DNA of 64,000 nucleotides from the NCBI RefSeq assembly GCF_014190875.1, contig NZ_JACHVS010000005.1, positions 99,032 to 163,031 of the forward strand. The letters are read 5' to 3'. Source of the DNA: Paeniglutamicibacter cryotolerans (GTDB lineage Bacteria; Actinomycetota; Actinomycetes; Actinomycetales; Micrococcaceae). This document shows, one piece after another, positions 1 through 9,310 of the stretch; position 1 is the stretch's first letter, and each line of letters opens with the position of its first letter. The notes under the pieces were generated by a model that worked only from the letters and a program-made list of their open reading frames with translations, did not search any database and was not told the DNA's origin. A program made the translations under genes and the position numbers.

Positions 1-85
1 TGACCTATGCCCCCCACCGGGCCATCCCCGTTGCGCGGCACCACGGTTCCTTTTCGTATCCGTCCGCCCACAATGTAAAGGTCAC

Positions 86-1174
86 GTGATGCGGACCTTT
101 GGCATTGAAGAAGAGTTCTTCCTGATCGATCCGGGTACTAGCATGCCTATCCTGCCAGATGCCGAAACAGCCCGGATTTTATATGGGGTCGAAGGCGGCG
201 GTAGCAACACCACCGCGGAGTTCTTGGCCTGTCAGGTGGAAAGTGCCACACCGGTCTGTGTGGAAGCCGCTGAGGCTCTGGCTTCGTTGCGCGGATACCG
301 CAAGGAGCTGGCCAGGACGGCTCGTGAGCTGAATCTCCTGCCGGTGGGGGTGGGAACCCCGCCACTGATTCCGGTAGGCAGCGCGGTCATCACTGATCAG
401 GAACGGTACCGCAATATCAATGCGTTCCTGCCGGGCATCGGCGCCGAACAGTATGTCGGCGGGCTGCACATCCATGTTTCGATTCCCGATGCCGATACCG
501 GGGTGCACGTGTTGAACTCACTGCGACCCTGGCTGCCGGTCCTCTCGGCTCTGGGTGCCAATTCGCCATTCTGGAGGGGTGGTGATTCGGGTTTTGCCTC
601 CTGGCGCAGCATCCAGTACCGAAAGTGGTCGGTGCAGGGCATCCAACCGCATTTCCTGGATGCGGCTGATTACCATCGGCGGCTCGCCTTCATGTTATCT
701 TCGGACGTGGTTCTGGACGCCGGACACATCGGATGGGCCGCACGCCTGTCCGGGCGCTACCCGACCGTGGAAATACGGATGGTCGATGCCCAGATGCGAC
801 CAGAGGATTCCCTCTTGATCGCACTGCTGGCTCGAGCCTTGGTCGATACGGCCCTTCACCGTCCCGAAGATCCCTCTATTCCCGCCCCGGAGGCCCTGGA
901 CCTGGCCTATTGGCAGGGCGCCAAACACGGCATGACGGGCAATCAGCTTGATCCCAGATCCGGCGGCGGCACGGTCAGCACGGACCATCGCGTCTCTTCC
1001 CTACTGGAATACGTCGTGAGAGCCCTAGAGGACAATGGCGATCGGGAACTAGTGGAAGCGGGCTTGGCCCGGATCAAGAGCGAGGGCAACGGTGCCATCC
1101 GCCAGCGTCGCAGCTTCGCCGAGGGAGGCTTCGACCGGGTACTTGCCGATGCCGCCACCGAGGTGAGTGCCTGA
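86..1174 (+). CDS. ybdK: YbdK-type carboxylate-amine ligase (glutamate-cysteine ligase 2 family)
   Basis: Protein of 362 residues, close to the usual ~370 for this family of ATP-dependent carboxylate-amine ligases with weak glutamate-cysteine ligase activity. The family-defining start GIEEEF lies at residues 6-11, the metal/ATP-region HIHVS at about 128-132, and a VEIRM strand near 227. The frame opens with GTG directly followed by ATG; either may be used, with AAAGG about 5 bases upstream. It stands alone, followed by decayed DNA. In actinobacteria the true role of these orphan ligases is not settled; the family call is firm, the substrate is not. Confidence 0.9.
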   Translation: MMRTFGIEEEFFLIDPGTSMPILPDAETARILYGVEGGGSNTTAEFLACQVESATPVCVEAAEALASLRGYRKELARTARELNLLPVGVGTPPLIPVGSAVITDQERYRNINAFLPGIGAEQYVGGLHIHVSIPDADTGVHVLNSLRPWLPVLSALGANSPFWRGGDSGFASWRSIQYRKWSVQGIQPHFLDAADYHRRLAFMLSSDVVLDAGHIGWAARLSGRYPTVEIRMVDAQMRPEDSLLIALLARALVDTALHRPEDPSIPAPEALDLAYWQGAKHGMTGNQLDPRSGGGTVSTDHRVSSLLEYVVRALEDNGDRELVEAGLARIKSEGNGAIRQRRSFAEGGFDRVLADAATEVSA

Positions 1175-1477
1175 TCCCCGGCTCTCCATGACCCGGGTGA
1201 ATGCCCGGCTCGAGGGCGAGGATGAAACATGGATCGTGTGGCACGCATCCCAAGCACCTTCACGCGACCCTGACCAGTTCAACGCTCAAAGGCGGTGCCG
1301 GGACCTGGGACATGACTGTTAACCCGGTCGTTTCCCAGATAGCAGCCCGAAAGGGAGGCAGGATGCGGCAGGCAAAGCGGACAGCAAGGAGGTCTCTCCG
1401 AAGAAATTGGTGCCTCTGGGTGCTGACATGTTCTAAAAAAGGTTGAGCAGGTAACCGTGAAGCGTCAACACGTGGAA
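1175..1477. other. No gene seen
   Basis: No reading frame here has recognisable protein features. The stretch probably includes the lost upstream part of the decayed topoisomerase gene that follows. Confidence 0.5.
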
Positions 1478-2345
1478 ACCACGGATCGGGAGCATCTCAC
1501 GTCGGGTCGCCGGAACGGGGTTCACCTATATCTCGGCCAACGGCAGGCGCATCGGCTCGCAATAAATCCTTCAGCGGATTCGGTCCCTCTCCATACACCC
1601 GGCCTGGACAGATACCGGGATCGCTGCGCATACCAACGCTCACATCCTGGTGACAGGGGTCGACGCTGCTGAATGCACGCACGACATCTACCACCAACAC
1701 TGGCCAGAAGTCCGTTGACAGCGAGAAATTCACCCGTTGGCTGGCTTTCGCTACTCGGCTCCCGACGATCCGGTGAGCCGTGACCTGGGACCTGCGCCAA
1801 CAGGACGACGGGCGCAGACTGGCCATGGCTGCGGCGGTCCGGCTGATGGAGCGGGTCGGGCTGAGGGTGGGCGGCGCGTCCTACGAAGAGCATAACGGTT
1901 CCTTCAACGCATCGACCCTCCAACGCCGACACCTCCGCAGGGAAGCCGGGTGATCCGCCTGACGTTTCGGAAGGAAATCAGCCGGCACCTGGAACATCCG
2001 GCTCACCGATCTGCTGCTGGAAGACTACTTCTTCTCCATCCCCCGATCCCTCGTTCTGGGCCGGCGATCTGCTACTGCGTGTCTTCTGAGCGGAAAAGGC
2101 AAGGGAAGCCGGTATCTGACACCGATATCAATGGATACCCCTCGCGGAAATCACCGGGCCCGGCTTCACCACTAAGGCCTTTCGCACCTGGGCGGGGTCG
2201 GTAGTTGCTGCGCGATCCCTCGCGTGGGGGCTTCGCTGCGGATCAACATCTCCGGAGGCTGTCAGCACCGCTCTCAAAGAAGCCGCTGCTTGGTTGCACC
2301 ATGCTCTGCCGTTGCCCGGGACTCCTCCGCAAACCCCAATGCCGT
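1478..2345 (+). pseudogene. Decayed DNA topoisomerase IB (poxvirus type)
   Basis: Translated pieces in different frames line up in the right order with eukaryotic/poxvirus-type topoisomerase IB. An N-terminal GTGFTYISANGRRIGS is followed by an HPAWTDTGI segment near 1600. Next comes DLRQQDDGRRLAMAAAVRLM with ERVGLRVGG near 1790-1880, then FTTKAFRTWAGS near 2170-2200 and AAWLHHALP near 2280. Several frameshifts and stops separate them, so no intact enzyme can be made. The C-terminal end, where the catalytic tyrosine would follow, is cut off by the left end of the IS4-family element. In intact form this enzyme relaxes supercoils through a 3'-phosphotyrosine intermediate. Confidence 0.75.
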
Positions 2346-3833
2346 TCCGTTAAGAATCTGAAACCGTCGTCAAGTCGGCGCGTCGCCGAGCAGAAATAAG
2401 TGTGGCTCCTGTTTGAGTACTTCGGTCCTCCAAGACTGATCCACCCGCACGGGAGCCACCATGTTCGATGCTGCCATCAATCACGCCCCGGGGGTATTCG
2501 CCCCCGGTAACCTCGGGGAACTCACCGGTGTGGCCCCGTTCGAGATGGTTGACGCCGCACTGGAAGCGGCGGGCGGCAAGGAACACCGAATACGTAGGCT
2601 TCCATCCCGGGTGGTGGTTTACTTGCTGCTCGCCGGGGCGTTGTTCGCCGACCAGTGCTGGAAACAGGTCTACTCCCGCCTGGTTTCGGGGCTCTCAGTG
2701 CCGGGGAAAATCCCGGCAGCCTCGGCATTGAGCCAGGCCATGCACCGCGTGGGCCCGGCCGCGCTACGCGAGTTGTTCACCCTGCTCAAGGGACCGGCGG
2801 TCAGTAAGCAGAAGCATGAAACCCGCTTAGCCGGCCGCCTGGTCCTGGCCATCGACGGCACCCAAATTGCCGTGCCCGACACCGACGCCAACCGGGCCTC
2901 CTACCCCAAACCCCGCGGCGGACCCAACGGGGAAGCCGGGTATCCGATGATCCGGTTGGTCGCGGTCCTCACCGCGGGAACCCGCATGCTCATCGAGGCG
3001 GCCTTCGGCACCGATGCCGTGGGAGAGCTGACCTACGTCCACCAACTCACCTCGTGCCTGCGCCCGGGCATGGTGTTGCTCGGGGACCGGAACTTCGCCA
3101 CCTACAGGTTCTTCGCCGCGGTCGCCCACACGGGGGCGGTTTTCCTCTTCCGTGCCAAGACCGGGGCCAACGCCATGATATTGCCGGTCCTGGAACGCCT
3201 GCCCGACGGCTCCTACCTCTCCAAGGCTGCGGGGCAGCCGGTGCGGGTCGTTGACGCGGTCTTGACACTCACCACCCGGGCCGCGACCCGGGAGAGCGGC
3301 TACCGTTTGGTCACCACGATCCTTGACCCACGCCAGGCCCCGGCCGAGGCGCTGGTGCGGCTCTACCACCGGCGGTGGAAGATTGAAACTGCGTATTGCG
3401 AACTGGAATCACAGATCCTGGGCGGGCGGGTGCTGCGCGGGCGGCACCCCGGAGCCGTTGCCCAGGAAACGTGGGCGTTGCTGGTTTGCTACCAGGTGCT
3501 GCGCACCGCAATCAGTGATGTGACACTGCAGGATTCCTTGGCTGATCCCCACCGCTTGTCTTTCAGCATCGCCTTGAGAACCGCTCGTGACCAGGTCATC
3601 CATGCCCAAGGAATCCTGGCCGGGGCCACCGTTGACTGGGTGGGGCACATCGGGGCAGCGGTCCTGGCTGAACCACTGCCCGCGAAGCGAAGACGCACGC
3701 GGGTGCGGGTGGGTTAAACGGGCGATTTCCAAATACCGGGCCAAGGAACGGAACCTCGACCGGAGAACCTACGCCGCGACACTCAGTACGCAGATCTTGA
3801 CAGCGGACCCCTGATCCTTAACCGAACGGCATT
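2338..3833. mobile_element. IS4-family insertion sequence
   Basis: About 1.5 kb bounded by imperfect inverted ends that share AATGCCGTTC and then GTTAAG-ATC (left end at 2338, right end read on the minus strand from 3833). It contains one transposase gene. No clear target duplication is visible, probably because the right flank was later rearranged: an 816-bp block including this element's 3' half is repeated at 7.2 kb. Confidence 0.75.
2461..3717 (+). CDS. IS4-family DDE transposase
   Basis: Intact 418-residue transposase. First catalytic Asp lies in LAIDGTQ (about residue 138), the second in LLGDRNFATY (about 207), and the C-terminal signature YHRRWKIETAYCELE (about 303-317) carries the Y-x2-R-x3-E pattern typical of IS4. 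The ATG follows GGGAGCC. The 3' third is duplicated without change at 7176-7665. Confidence 0.92.
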   Translation: MFDAAINHAPGVFAPGNLGELTGVAPFEMVDAALEAAGGKEHRIRRLPSRVVVYLLLAGALFADQCWKQVYSRLVSGLSVPGKIPAASALSQAMHRVGPAALRELFTLLKGPAVSKQKHETRLAGRLVLAIDGTQIAVPDTDANRASYPKPRGGPNGEAGYPMIRLVAVLTAGTRMLIEAAFGTDAVGELTYVHQLTSCLRPGMVLLGDRNFATYRFFAAVAHTGAVFLFRAKTGANAMILPVLERLPDGSYLSKAAGQPVRVVDAVLTLTTRAATRESGYRLVTTILDPRQAPAEALVRLYHRRWKIETAYCELESQILGGRVLRGRHPGAVAQETWALLVCYQVLRTAISDVTLQDSLADPHRLSFSIALRTARDQVIHAQGILAGATVDWVGHIGAAVLAEPLPAKRRRTRVRVG

Positions 3834-4043
3834 GCCCCTAAGGCTCATCAGCTGCCCGGTACCCGTATCGAAAAATACCATCGGACCCCAGCGGGTTTAG
3901 CAACATCCCATTGAATACGAGGACTGGAAAAGTTCGTCCATCTGTGGGGACCAAGCCCCGCGGGCATCGTCTCTGCTCAGCACGTGGGCCCCACCTCAAC
4001 TGGAGGTAGCGGTGCCAGGCCTGCTGCAACGTGTAGTGCCGGT
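3228..4043. repeat. 816-bp direct repeat, copy 1
   Basis: Bases 3228-4043 recur in the same orientation at 7176-7991 with a constant offset of 3948. I saw no mismatch in the parts compared, and the encoded peptides are identical. The block contains the 3' part of the IS4 transposase gene, the right IS end and a piece of an IS21-type gene. The two copies bracket a 3.1-kb segment with stress-type membrane protein genes. Confidence 0.92.
3838..4043 (-). pseudogene. IstA fragment (IS21 type), copy 1
   Basis: A short minus-strand frame beginning QQAWHRYL is the same sequence as the end of the longer IstA remnant at 7786-8247. Here only this tail is present, ending where the direct repeat ends. 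Not functional. Confidence 0.6.
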
Positions 4044-4147
4044 GGGGTGTACGTCCTGGAGGAACCTAGCCCGGTCCCGTTGGCATCAGGCCCTGCGCCC
4101 GGATGATTCCCTCATGGATCCTGGTTTTGTCGGTGGGCGCGGCACAC

Positions 4148-4187
4148 GGTCGTTGCAACTCCCCGTGATCCGGGTGTTGCAACGACC
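4148..4187 (-). terminator. Hairpin downstream of the DUF3618 operon
   Basis: Perfect 12-bp inverted repeat GGTCGTTGCAAC / GTTGCAACGACC, with a smaller CCCG/CGGG pairing inside. It lies 34 bases past the stop of the last gene of the minus-strand unit, as expected for a terminator, though a U-tract is weak. Confidence 0.55.
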
Positions 4188-4220
4188 ATGAGAACTCAAG
4201 TTGCACCGATAGTTCCGACA

Positions 4221-4793
4221 CTACTGTGTGAGGTGGTCCCTCGCCGTCTGGCCCTGTTTCTTGATGTCGGTGGCGGCATCGATCGTCTCGGATTTGATGG
4301 TCTCCACCGACCCCACGGCCGTTTCCCGTACGGATTGGACGGCGTGCTCGACCGGCTCTTTGAGCTGTTCGACTATTTCTCGCGCGGCATCGGAGATTTC
4401 ACTGGTCAGTGGTTCGGCGCGTTCCACCAACGAGGAGGCCAGATCCTTCTCCTTCTCACTGGGCGGAATCAAGGAAGAAACCAAAAGACCGACTCCGAAC
4501 GCAATGAGGCCTGCTGCGACCGGGTTGCCCTTCGTCCGTGCCGTCAGCCGATCCGGTGCCTCCTGGACGGAGCTCCCTAAGTCGTGAGCGGCAGAACGGG
4601 TGGTTGAACCCGCATCCTGGGCACTGCCCATGACAGCGTCCTTGACTCCGCGCAACGACTGGCGGACCCTGGTGCTCTGGCGGTGGGCGATGCTTGCGGG
4701 GCTGACCTTATCGGCCAATGCGTCCACATCGGCACCCAGATGACCGCGGGTACGTTCGATATCCGAACGAATTTCATCTGGCGTTTGGCTCAT
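4221..4793 (-). CDS. DUF3618 domain protein
   Basis: 190 residues. The N-terminus (QTPDEIRSDIERTRGHL, residues 3-19) is the DUF3618 signature found in actinobacterial envelope/stress proteins. A single hydrophobic segment at about 94-112 (AAGLIAFGVGLLVSSLI) is followed by a long amphipathic, probably coiled-coil tail. Last gene of a three-gene minus-strand unit; its ATG overlaps the stop of the holin-like gene by 4 bases, so translational coupling is likely. Molecular function unknown. Confidence 0.85.
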   Translation of the reverse strand: MSQTPDEIRSDIERTRGHLGADVDALADKVSPASIAHRQSTRVRQSLRGVKDAVMGSAQDAGSTTRSAAHDLGSSVQEAPDRLTARTKGNPVAAGLIAFGVGLLVSSLIPPSEKEKDLASSLVERAEPLTSEISDAAREIVEQLKEPVEHAVQSVRETAVGSVETIKSETIDAATDIKKQGQTARDHLTQ

Positions 4794-5233
4794 GGCGTTT
4801 CCTCATTTGGCTTGAACGTGGGTGGAATTTTCTTCAGGGTGTCCGCAGTTTGGGGTAGGCCCTTGACCGAATGCATTTCGCGCCGGGCCACCAGTGCCAG
4901 CACGGCCCCGATTACCGCCCAAATCACGGCAACGATGACCGCAGCCCATCCGTAGCCGACCCACAGAGCCAACCCGAACATGGAGCCAAGCGAAAGGAAA
5001 AGCAAGACAAAGTGTGCGGCCAGCCCAGCGCCGGCATACATGCCCGCCCCTTTACCGGCCGAGGACGCCGTCTCTTTGAGTTCGGCCTTGGCCAGTTCCA
5101 GTTCCTGACGCATCAGGGTCGAGACATTTCGGGTCAGGTCCCCGAAAAGCTCGCCCAAGCTGCTGTTGGCCGCTCGCGCTTCTGCCGTTGATGGGCCGGG
5201 ATCTGGGTCCCTGGTGCCTTGATATTCGGTCAT
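4790..5233 (-). CDS. Holin-like phage-holin superfamily III (DUF1469) membrane protein
   Basis: 147 residues. The N-terminal amphipathic part (SLGELFGDLTRNVSTLMRQE, about 25-44) and two adjacent membrane segments (about 68-90 and 95-116) match the family annotated as phage holin superfamily III. In actinobacteria these sit next to DUF3618 genes, not in phage. It overlaps both neighbours by 4 bases. The role is probably envelope maintenance; lysis is not implied. Confidence 0.85.
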   Translation of the reverse strand: MTEYQGTRDPDPGPSTAEARAANSSLGELFGDLTRNVSTLMRQELELAKAELKETASSAGKGAGMYAGAGLAAHFVLLFLSLGSMFGLALWVGYGWAAVIVAVIWAVIGAVLALVARREMHSVKGLPQTADTLKKIPPTFKPNEETP

Positions 5234-6228
5234 GAGTCCAAGGACCCCCGTCCCGGACCGGCTTTCCGCGAAGGATCAAGGTCAAGCCCGGGAATTCCTC
5301 CGATCCCCCCAACGCCACCGGTGCTAACCTCCGGACTACTTCCCAGACCACTGTCAGGATAACGCGGGGCCGGCGTTTCGGGTCCTACCGACGAGCTCTC
5401 ATCCCTTTCGGGAGTGGAGGTGCGTTGAGTAGATGCTCCGCCGTGGGAATCATCCGCTGCGGCACCGGCCACCCCGCGAGCAAACCTGCCCACCAGAAGC
5501 CCAGCACCGGCAGCGATGGCCAAAAAGGCCCCTGGTCGTTGCCGAGCATAGCTCTTGACCTCTTCAAGGAGCGATCCGGGGTCACGATCCGTGAGCCATT
5601 CTGCAGCGTCACCTGTGCGATGGGCGGCCTGCCTCACCAGCGAAACCGCGGTTCCCTGATTACCGGAAGACTCGACCATGGCTTGGAGTTCGTTGCTGAT
5701 AAGGCGCAGGTTCTGAGCAATCTTCTCCTGCTGGATACCTGCCTGCTCGCGTAAATCGGTGCTGAGCTCATTCAAGAGGTCGGTGGCCTGGTGTTTTACT
5801 TCTTCGGTCACGTTCCCGGCTTGCTCCTGAGCCGTTCCCGCCACTTGCCGCGCTGCGTCAAGCCCCTGCCTGCCCAGCTCGCTGGCTTCAGCCTTGACGT
5901 CCGGCATTGTTCCCGAATCACCGGAGTCGGAGGAAAGGGCCGAAACGCCGGAGGTTGGTTGCGGTCGCACGTGAAGATCCTGAGGGTCCTCAGTGCCATG
6001 TCCCGGAATTGGCGAGACCCGCAGAAGGCCAGGAGGCTCAGCGACCTGTGAAACCGGTGGCAAGGCGGAAGGCGCAGCCACCTGAGAAACCGGCGGCAGG
6101 ACGGAAGGCTCAGCGACCTGTGAAACAGGACGTGCTTGGCCACTGCCGTCTGGGAGCGGGACCGTGGGGTCCAAGGGGTCAGGCTCGTGGCGGGCCTTTG
6201 GTGGATCAGGTGTAAATTCGTTGGTCAT
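5230..6228 (-). CDS. Proline-rich / coiled-coil membrane protein upstream of holin-like gene
   Basis: 332 residues, no family recognised. Residues about 25-75 contain three degenerate copies of a PVSQVAEPS unit. Residues 110-215 are Gln/Ala/Glu-rich and helical, recalling LEA-like and DUF3618-associated proteins (GRQGLDAARQVAGTAQEQAG). A membrane segment lies near 242-262 (PGAFLAIAAGAGLLVGRFA), and the tail is disordered and Gly/Ser-rich. First gene of the unit, with the start ATG at 6228. The context suggests envelope stress protection. Confidence 0.75.
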   Translation of the reverse strand: MTNEFTPDPPKARHEPDPLDPTVPLPDGSGQARPVSQVAEPSVLPPVSQVAAPSALPPVSQVAEPPGLLRVSPIPGHGTEDPQDLHVRPQPTSGVSALSSDSGDSGTMPDVKAEASELGRQGLDAARQVAGTAQEQAGNVTEEVKHQATDLLNELSTDLREQAGIQQEKIAQNLRLISNELQAMVESSGNQGTAVSLVRQAAHRTGDAAEWLTDRDPGSLLEEVKSYARQRPGAFLAIAAGAGLLVGRFARGVAGAAADDSHGGASTQRTSTPERDESSSVGPETPAPRYPDSGLGSSPEVSTGGVGGIGGIPGLDLDPSRKAGPGRGSLDS

Positions 6229-6852
6229 GAGCTTCCCTCTGATCGTTTAACCGATGATCTATTTGTTTGTGGGGATCCGCTGGACCATGCGGTATCCGGG
6301 GTGGGTTCGACGGCCGCCCCTCACCGGGCCGGTGGCTTTGTGCCCGGAGTGAGCGGTTCGGCTCTCCTGTCCGGGCGAGGAACGGTGATGCTCTTTGGCC
6401 CGAGTGGATGAAATCCGGGGCGAGGCGGTGCGCGCAAATCTGTCGTTGGTTGCTCGCACTGATGGTGCTTCTGAACCCCAAGCCATCCTGATTCCGCTCC
6501 CTATCTGCTTAGCATCCGGGGTCTCGTGAAAGCCTTGACCCTTCGCCGGTCCGGCGGCCTGAACCAAAGCCAACCACCACGTGTTCCACCACACAACCCT
6601 CCCGGTCGACCGCACCCGGAAACATCTGTTTCGGACACAGAGACTGTTGTGAAAAACCCAATAGAAAATGTCGTAATGGTCAGCAAAGTCGAAATATTGG
6701 GCCGTGAGCCTTGTCCCCGTGGAATGGCGGTGTTTGGCTAGTACTACAGGCTCGGCAGCCTCTGCGGACAGTGGTCTTAAGGCGTTTGCCAGCTGATAGG
6801 AGACTCATTATCTGCTTATCTGCGGGAACCGCGGCCTGATCTGGGAATCATT
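6229..6852. other. Intergenic region, promoter-bearing; no gene seen
   Basis: Over 600 bases between the divergent DUF3618 unit and the CsbD gene. Frames here lack recognisable domains. The promoter(s) of both units must lie inside. Confidence 0.5.
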
Positions 6853-6890
6853 TAAACGGTAAACAATCGAATAAACGGTAAACAATCGAA
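6853..6890 (+). promoter_or_regulatory. Tandem 19-bp repeat in front of CsbD gene
   Basis: TAAACGGTAAACAATCGAA occurs twice back to back (6853-6871 and 6872-6890) and runs into the AAGGAG ribosome site of the CsbD gene. It may be a duplicated control element or a duplicated leader; which one is not known. Confidence 0.7.
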
Positions 6891-6900
6891 GGAGAACATC

Positions 6901-7086
6901 ATGGGTCTCGGAGACAAGATGGGCAACAAAGCGCAGGAAGCCGCTGGCAAAGTGAAGGAAAAGGCCGGCCAGGCGAGCGACAACGAGAAGCTGCAGGCCG
7001 ATGGTGCCAAGGATCAGGCTTCGGCCAAGGCCAAGCAGGCAGGCGAACATCTAAAGGACGCGGCCAAGGACGTCACCGGGCAGTAA
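6901..7086 (+). CDS. CsbD-family stress protein
   Basis: 61 residues, highly hydrophilic, Lys/Ala/Gln-rich, with the family start GDKMGNKAQEAAGKVKEKAG (residues 4-23). CsbD proteins are small general-stress proteins under SigB-type control in Gram-positives; the biochemical role is unknown. A strong AAGGAG lies 6 bases before ATG. It lies within the segment bracketed by the 816-bp repeats. Confidence 0.9.
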   Translation: MGLGDKMGNKAQEAAGKVKEKAGQASDNEKLQADGAKDQASAKAKQAGEHLKDAAKDVTGQ

Positions 7087-7128
7087 CCGCTAGGCACGGC
7101 CATCCCACCGGGGAGCCGCCCCCTGAAT

Positions 7129-7167
7129 AGGAGGTCTTACGCCGCCACACCTGGCGTAGGACCTCCT
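7129..7167 (+). terminator. Hairpin after CsbD gene
   Basis: 15-bp stem AGGAGGTCTTACGCC / GGCGTAGGACCTCCT (one G-T pair) with a 9-base loop, 42 bases after the stop. Likely transcription terminator; no T-run follows. Confidence 0.6.
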
Positions 7168-7175
7168 ATATGCGT

Positions 7176-7665
7176 TGCGGGGCAGCCGGTGCGGGTCGTT
7201 GACGCGGTCTTGACACTCACCACCCGGGCCGCGACCCGGGAGAGCGGCTACCGTTTGGTCACCACGATCCTTGACCCACGCCAGGCCCCGGCCGAGGCGC
7301 TGGTGCGGCTCTACCACCGGCGGTGGAAGATTGAAACTGCGTATTGCGAACTGGAATCACAGATCCTGGGCGGGCGGGTGCTGCGCGGGCGGCACCCCGG
7401 AGCCGTTGCCCAGGAAACGTGGGCGTTGCTGGTTTGCTACCAGGTGCTGCGCACCGCAATCAGTGATGTGACACTGCAGGATTCCTTGGCTGATCCCCAC
7501 CGCTTGTCTTTCAGCATCGCCTTGAGAACCGCTCGTGACCAGGTCATCCATGCCCAAGGAATCCTGGCCGGGGCCACCGTTGACTGGGTGGGGCACATCG
7601 GGGCAGCGGTCCTGGCTGAACCACTGCCCGCGAAGCGAAGACGCACGCGGGTGCGGGTGGGTTAA
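7176..7665 (+). pseudogene. IS4 transposase, 3' fragment
   Basis: Encodes the last ~160 residues of the transposase at 2461-3717, including YHRRWKIETAY, but lacks the first two catalytic Asp regions. Non-functional copy created by the duplication. Confidence 0.9.
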
Positions 7666-7991
7666 ACGGGCGATTTCCAAATACCGGGCCAAGGAACGGA
7701 ACCTCGACCGGAGAACCTACGCCGCGACACTCAGTACGCAGATCTTGACAGCGGACCCCTGATCCTTAACCGAACGGCATTGCCCCTAAGGCTCATCAGC
7801 TGCCCGGTACCCGTATCGAAAAATACCATCGGACCCCAGCGGGTTTAGCAACATCCCATTGAATACGAGGACTGGAAAAGTTCGTCCATCTGTGGGGACC
7901 AAGCCCCGCGGGCATCGTCTCTGCTCAGCACGTGGGCCCCACCTCAACTGGAGGTAGCGGTGCCAGGCCTGCTGCAACGTGTAGTGCCGGT
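7176..7991. repeat. 816-bp direct repeat, copy 2
   Basis: Second copy of 3228-4043. Its left edge lies 8 bases past the CsbD terminator stem. Its right edge continues into more IstA sequence, so this copy keeps the original IS4/IS21 junction on the right, while copy 1 keeps the original IS4 left half. Confidence 0.92.
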
Positions 7992-8247
7992 TGGATTTCA
8001 TCGATCTGACGATCCCGGGGAAATCTGGTTGAGCGAACCCGGCCGAGACGTTCTTCCTGCCATCGGGAAACAGCCGCTCCAGCTGCTCCCGGTTCATTCC
8101 CGCAGCCTGGGCTGCGGTGATCGAGTGGGCGTGGACGGTCTTCTTCACCAGGGAAACCTCCCGGCGTGAACATCCCACCGTCTCGACAATTGCACTGTAA
8201 CTTCTGTGTTCGAGCACCAACGCCATGATCGCGCCGTAATCAGCCAT
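7786..8247 (-). pseudogene. IstA N-terminal remnant (IS21 family)
   Basis: The start is like IS21 IstA: an HTH region YSAIVETVGCSRREVSLVKK at about 17-36 and a later YTLQQAWHRYL near 88-98. After that the sequence leaves the family and stops at the IS4 end, without the integrase core. Different from the IS21 at 51 kb. A truncated relic. Confidence 0.65.
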
Positions 8248-8415
8248 GAAAGGACCTCTCCGTCGAAGCCGACAGCACCCGATGGGCCGTCGGCTTCTTC
8301 AGCGGACCATGTTTCATTCCGGAGCGGTACCACCTAGCCGAAATGAACGGTACCGGGTGCCCGGACTGACCGTACCATCAGGCCGTGCTCGCCAAAGTAA
8401 CGACCGTTACACCTT

Positions 8416-9025
8416 TTGATTGTGACACAGAATGTTGAGTGGGTCCTCGTCCTTCTGCAAATCCCCTCCGAACCCTCCAGGTACCGGGTCGCCGTCTGGC
8501 GGCAACTGCGTAAGACAGGCGCCGTGCCCCCTCTCCGCCGGGGTTTGGGCCCTGCCTGCGGGCCTGGGGTTTCAAGCGGAACTCGAATGCGCCAGGGAGC
8601 TGTGCAGCAACGGAGGTGGCACGTTTGCCATCATTGATGCCTCACCGCGCGATGAAGAGTCCAGGGCCGTCATCGTGGGCGCTTTCCAAGCGGTGCGGGT
8701 TGATGAATGGACCGAGTTCCTGGCCAATTGCGGCAAGTTCGAGGACGAGACCGCCCGGGAAGTAGCCAAGAAGAAGTTCACGTTCGCCGAGCTGGAGGAA
8801 GAAGAACAGAGCCTGGACCGGTTACGGGGCTGGTATCGGGATTTGAAGAAACGTGATGTCCTGGAGCTGCCCGAGGCAAAAGCCGCCGAGGAACGGTTGC
8901 AAGCCTGTGTGATCGTGCTGGAGCAGCACGCCGAACGGGTTTATGCCGCCGTCCACTCAACATCGCAGCGAGATGCCCCGGAACCGGGACAAGTGACCCA
9001 GGAACTGGAAGTACCCCGGGAATGA
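8416..9025 (+). pseudogene. ChrB-like protein with frameshift
   Basis: Two adjacent frames together give a ChrB-type N-terminal domain. WVLVLLQIPSEPSRYRVAVW with RQLRKTGAV is in the first frame; PLSAGVWALPAGLGFQAELE and RDEESRAVIVGAF follow in the second. The switch falls on a run of five C at 8527-8531; four C would restore one ~200-residue frame. In other bacteria ChrB regulates the chromate efflux gene chrA; no chrA is nearby, and standalone ChrB-domain proteins are common in actinobacteria. The start is TTG 8416 or GTG 8422. Confidence 0.7.
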
Positions 9026-9310
9026 GCCGGCCAGGTAGTAGTGAGCTCTCACGCGTAGGATTTTACGCCGATACATGAGACTGTTCTTCGCAGAACCAGC
9101 CGCTGGCCCTGAGCCGTTGAAAGGGTTCCCGGAATAATCACGGTCCGCATATCGAAGGCAAGGGCCGAGACAGCGCACGGCCGTAAATATCTGCCACGGT
9201 GTCCAGAGGAACACCGACGAGAGGGGTACCCATGACGGGAGCATCCGAATCGTGGACACTGATAAATCGGACCACCACCCAGCCTTTTCTAACCAGCCCG
9301 GGGGGTATGG

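Noticed and set aside
4790..5233. Prophage holin
   Set aside because: No lysin, tail or capsid genes nearby; the DUF3618 context is the chromosomal actinobacterial arrangement.
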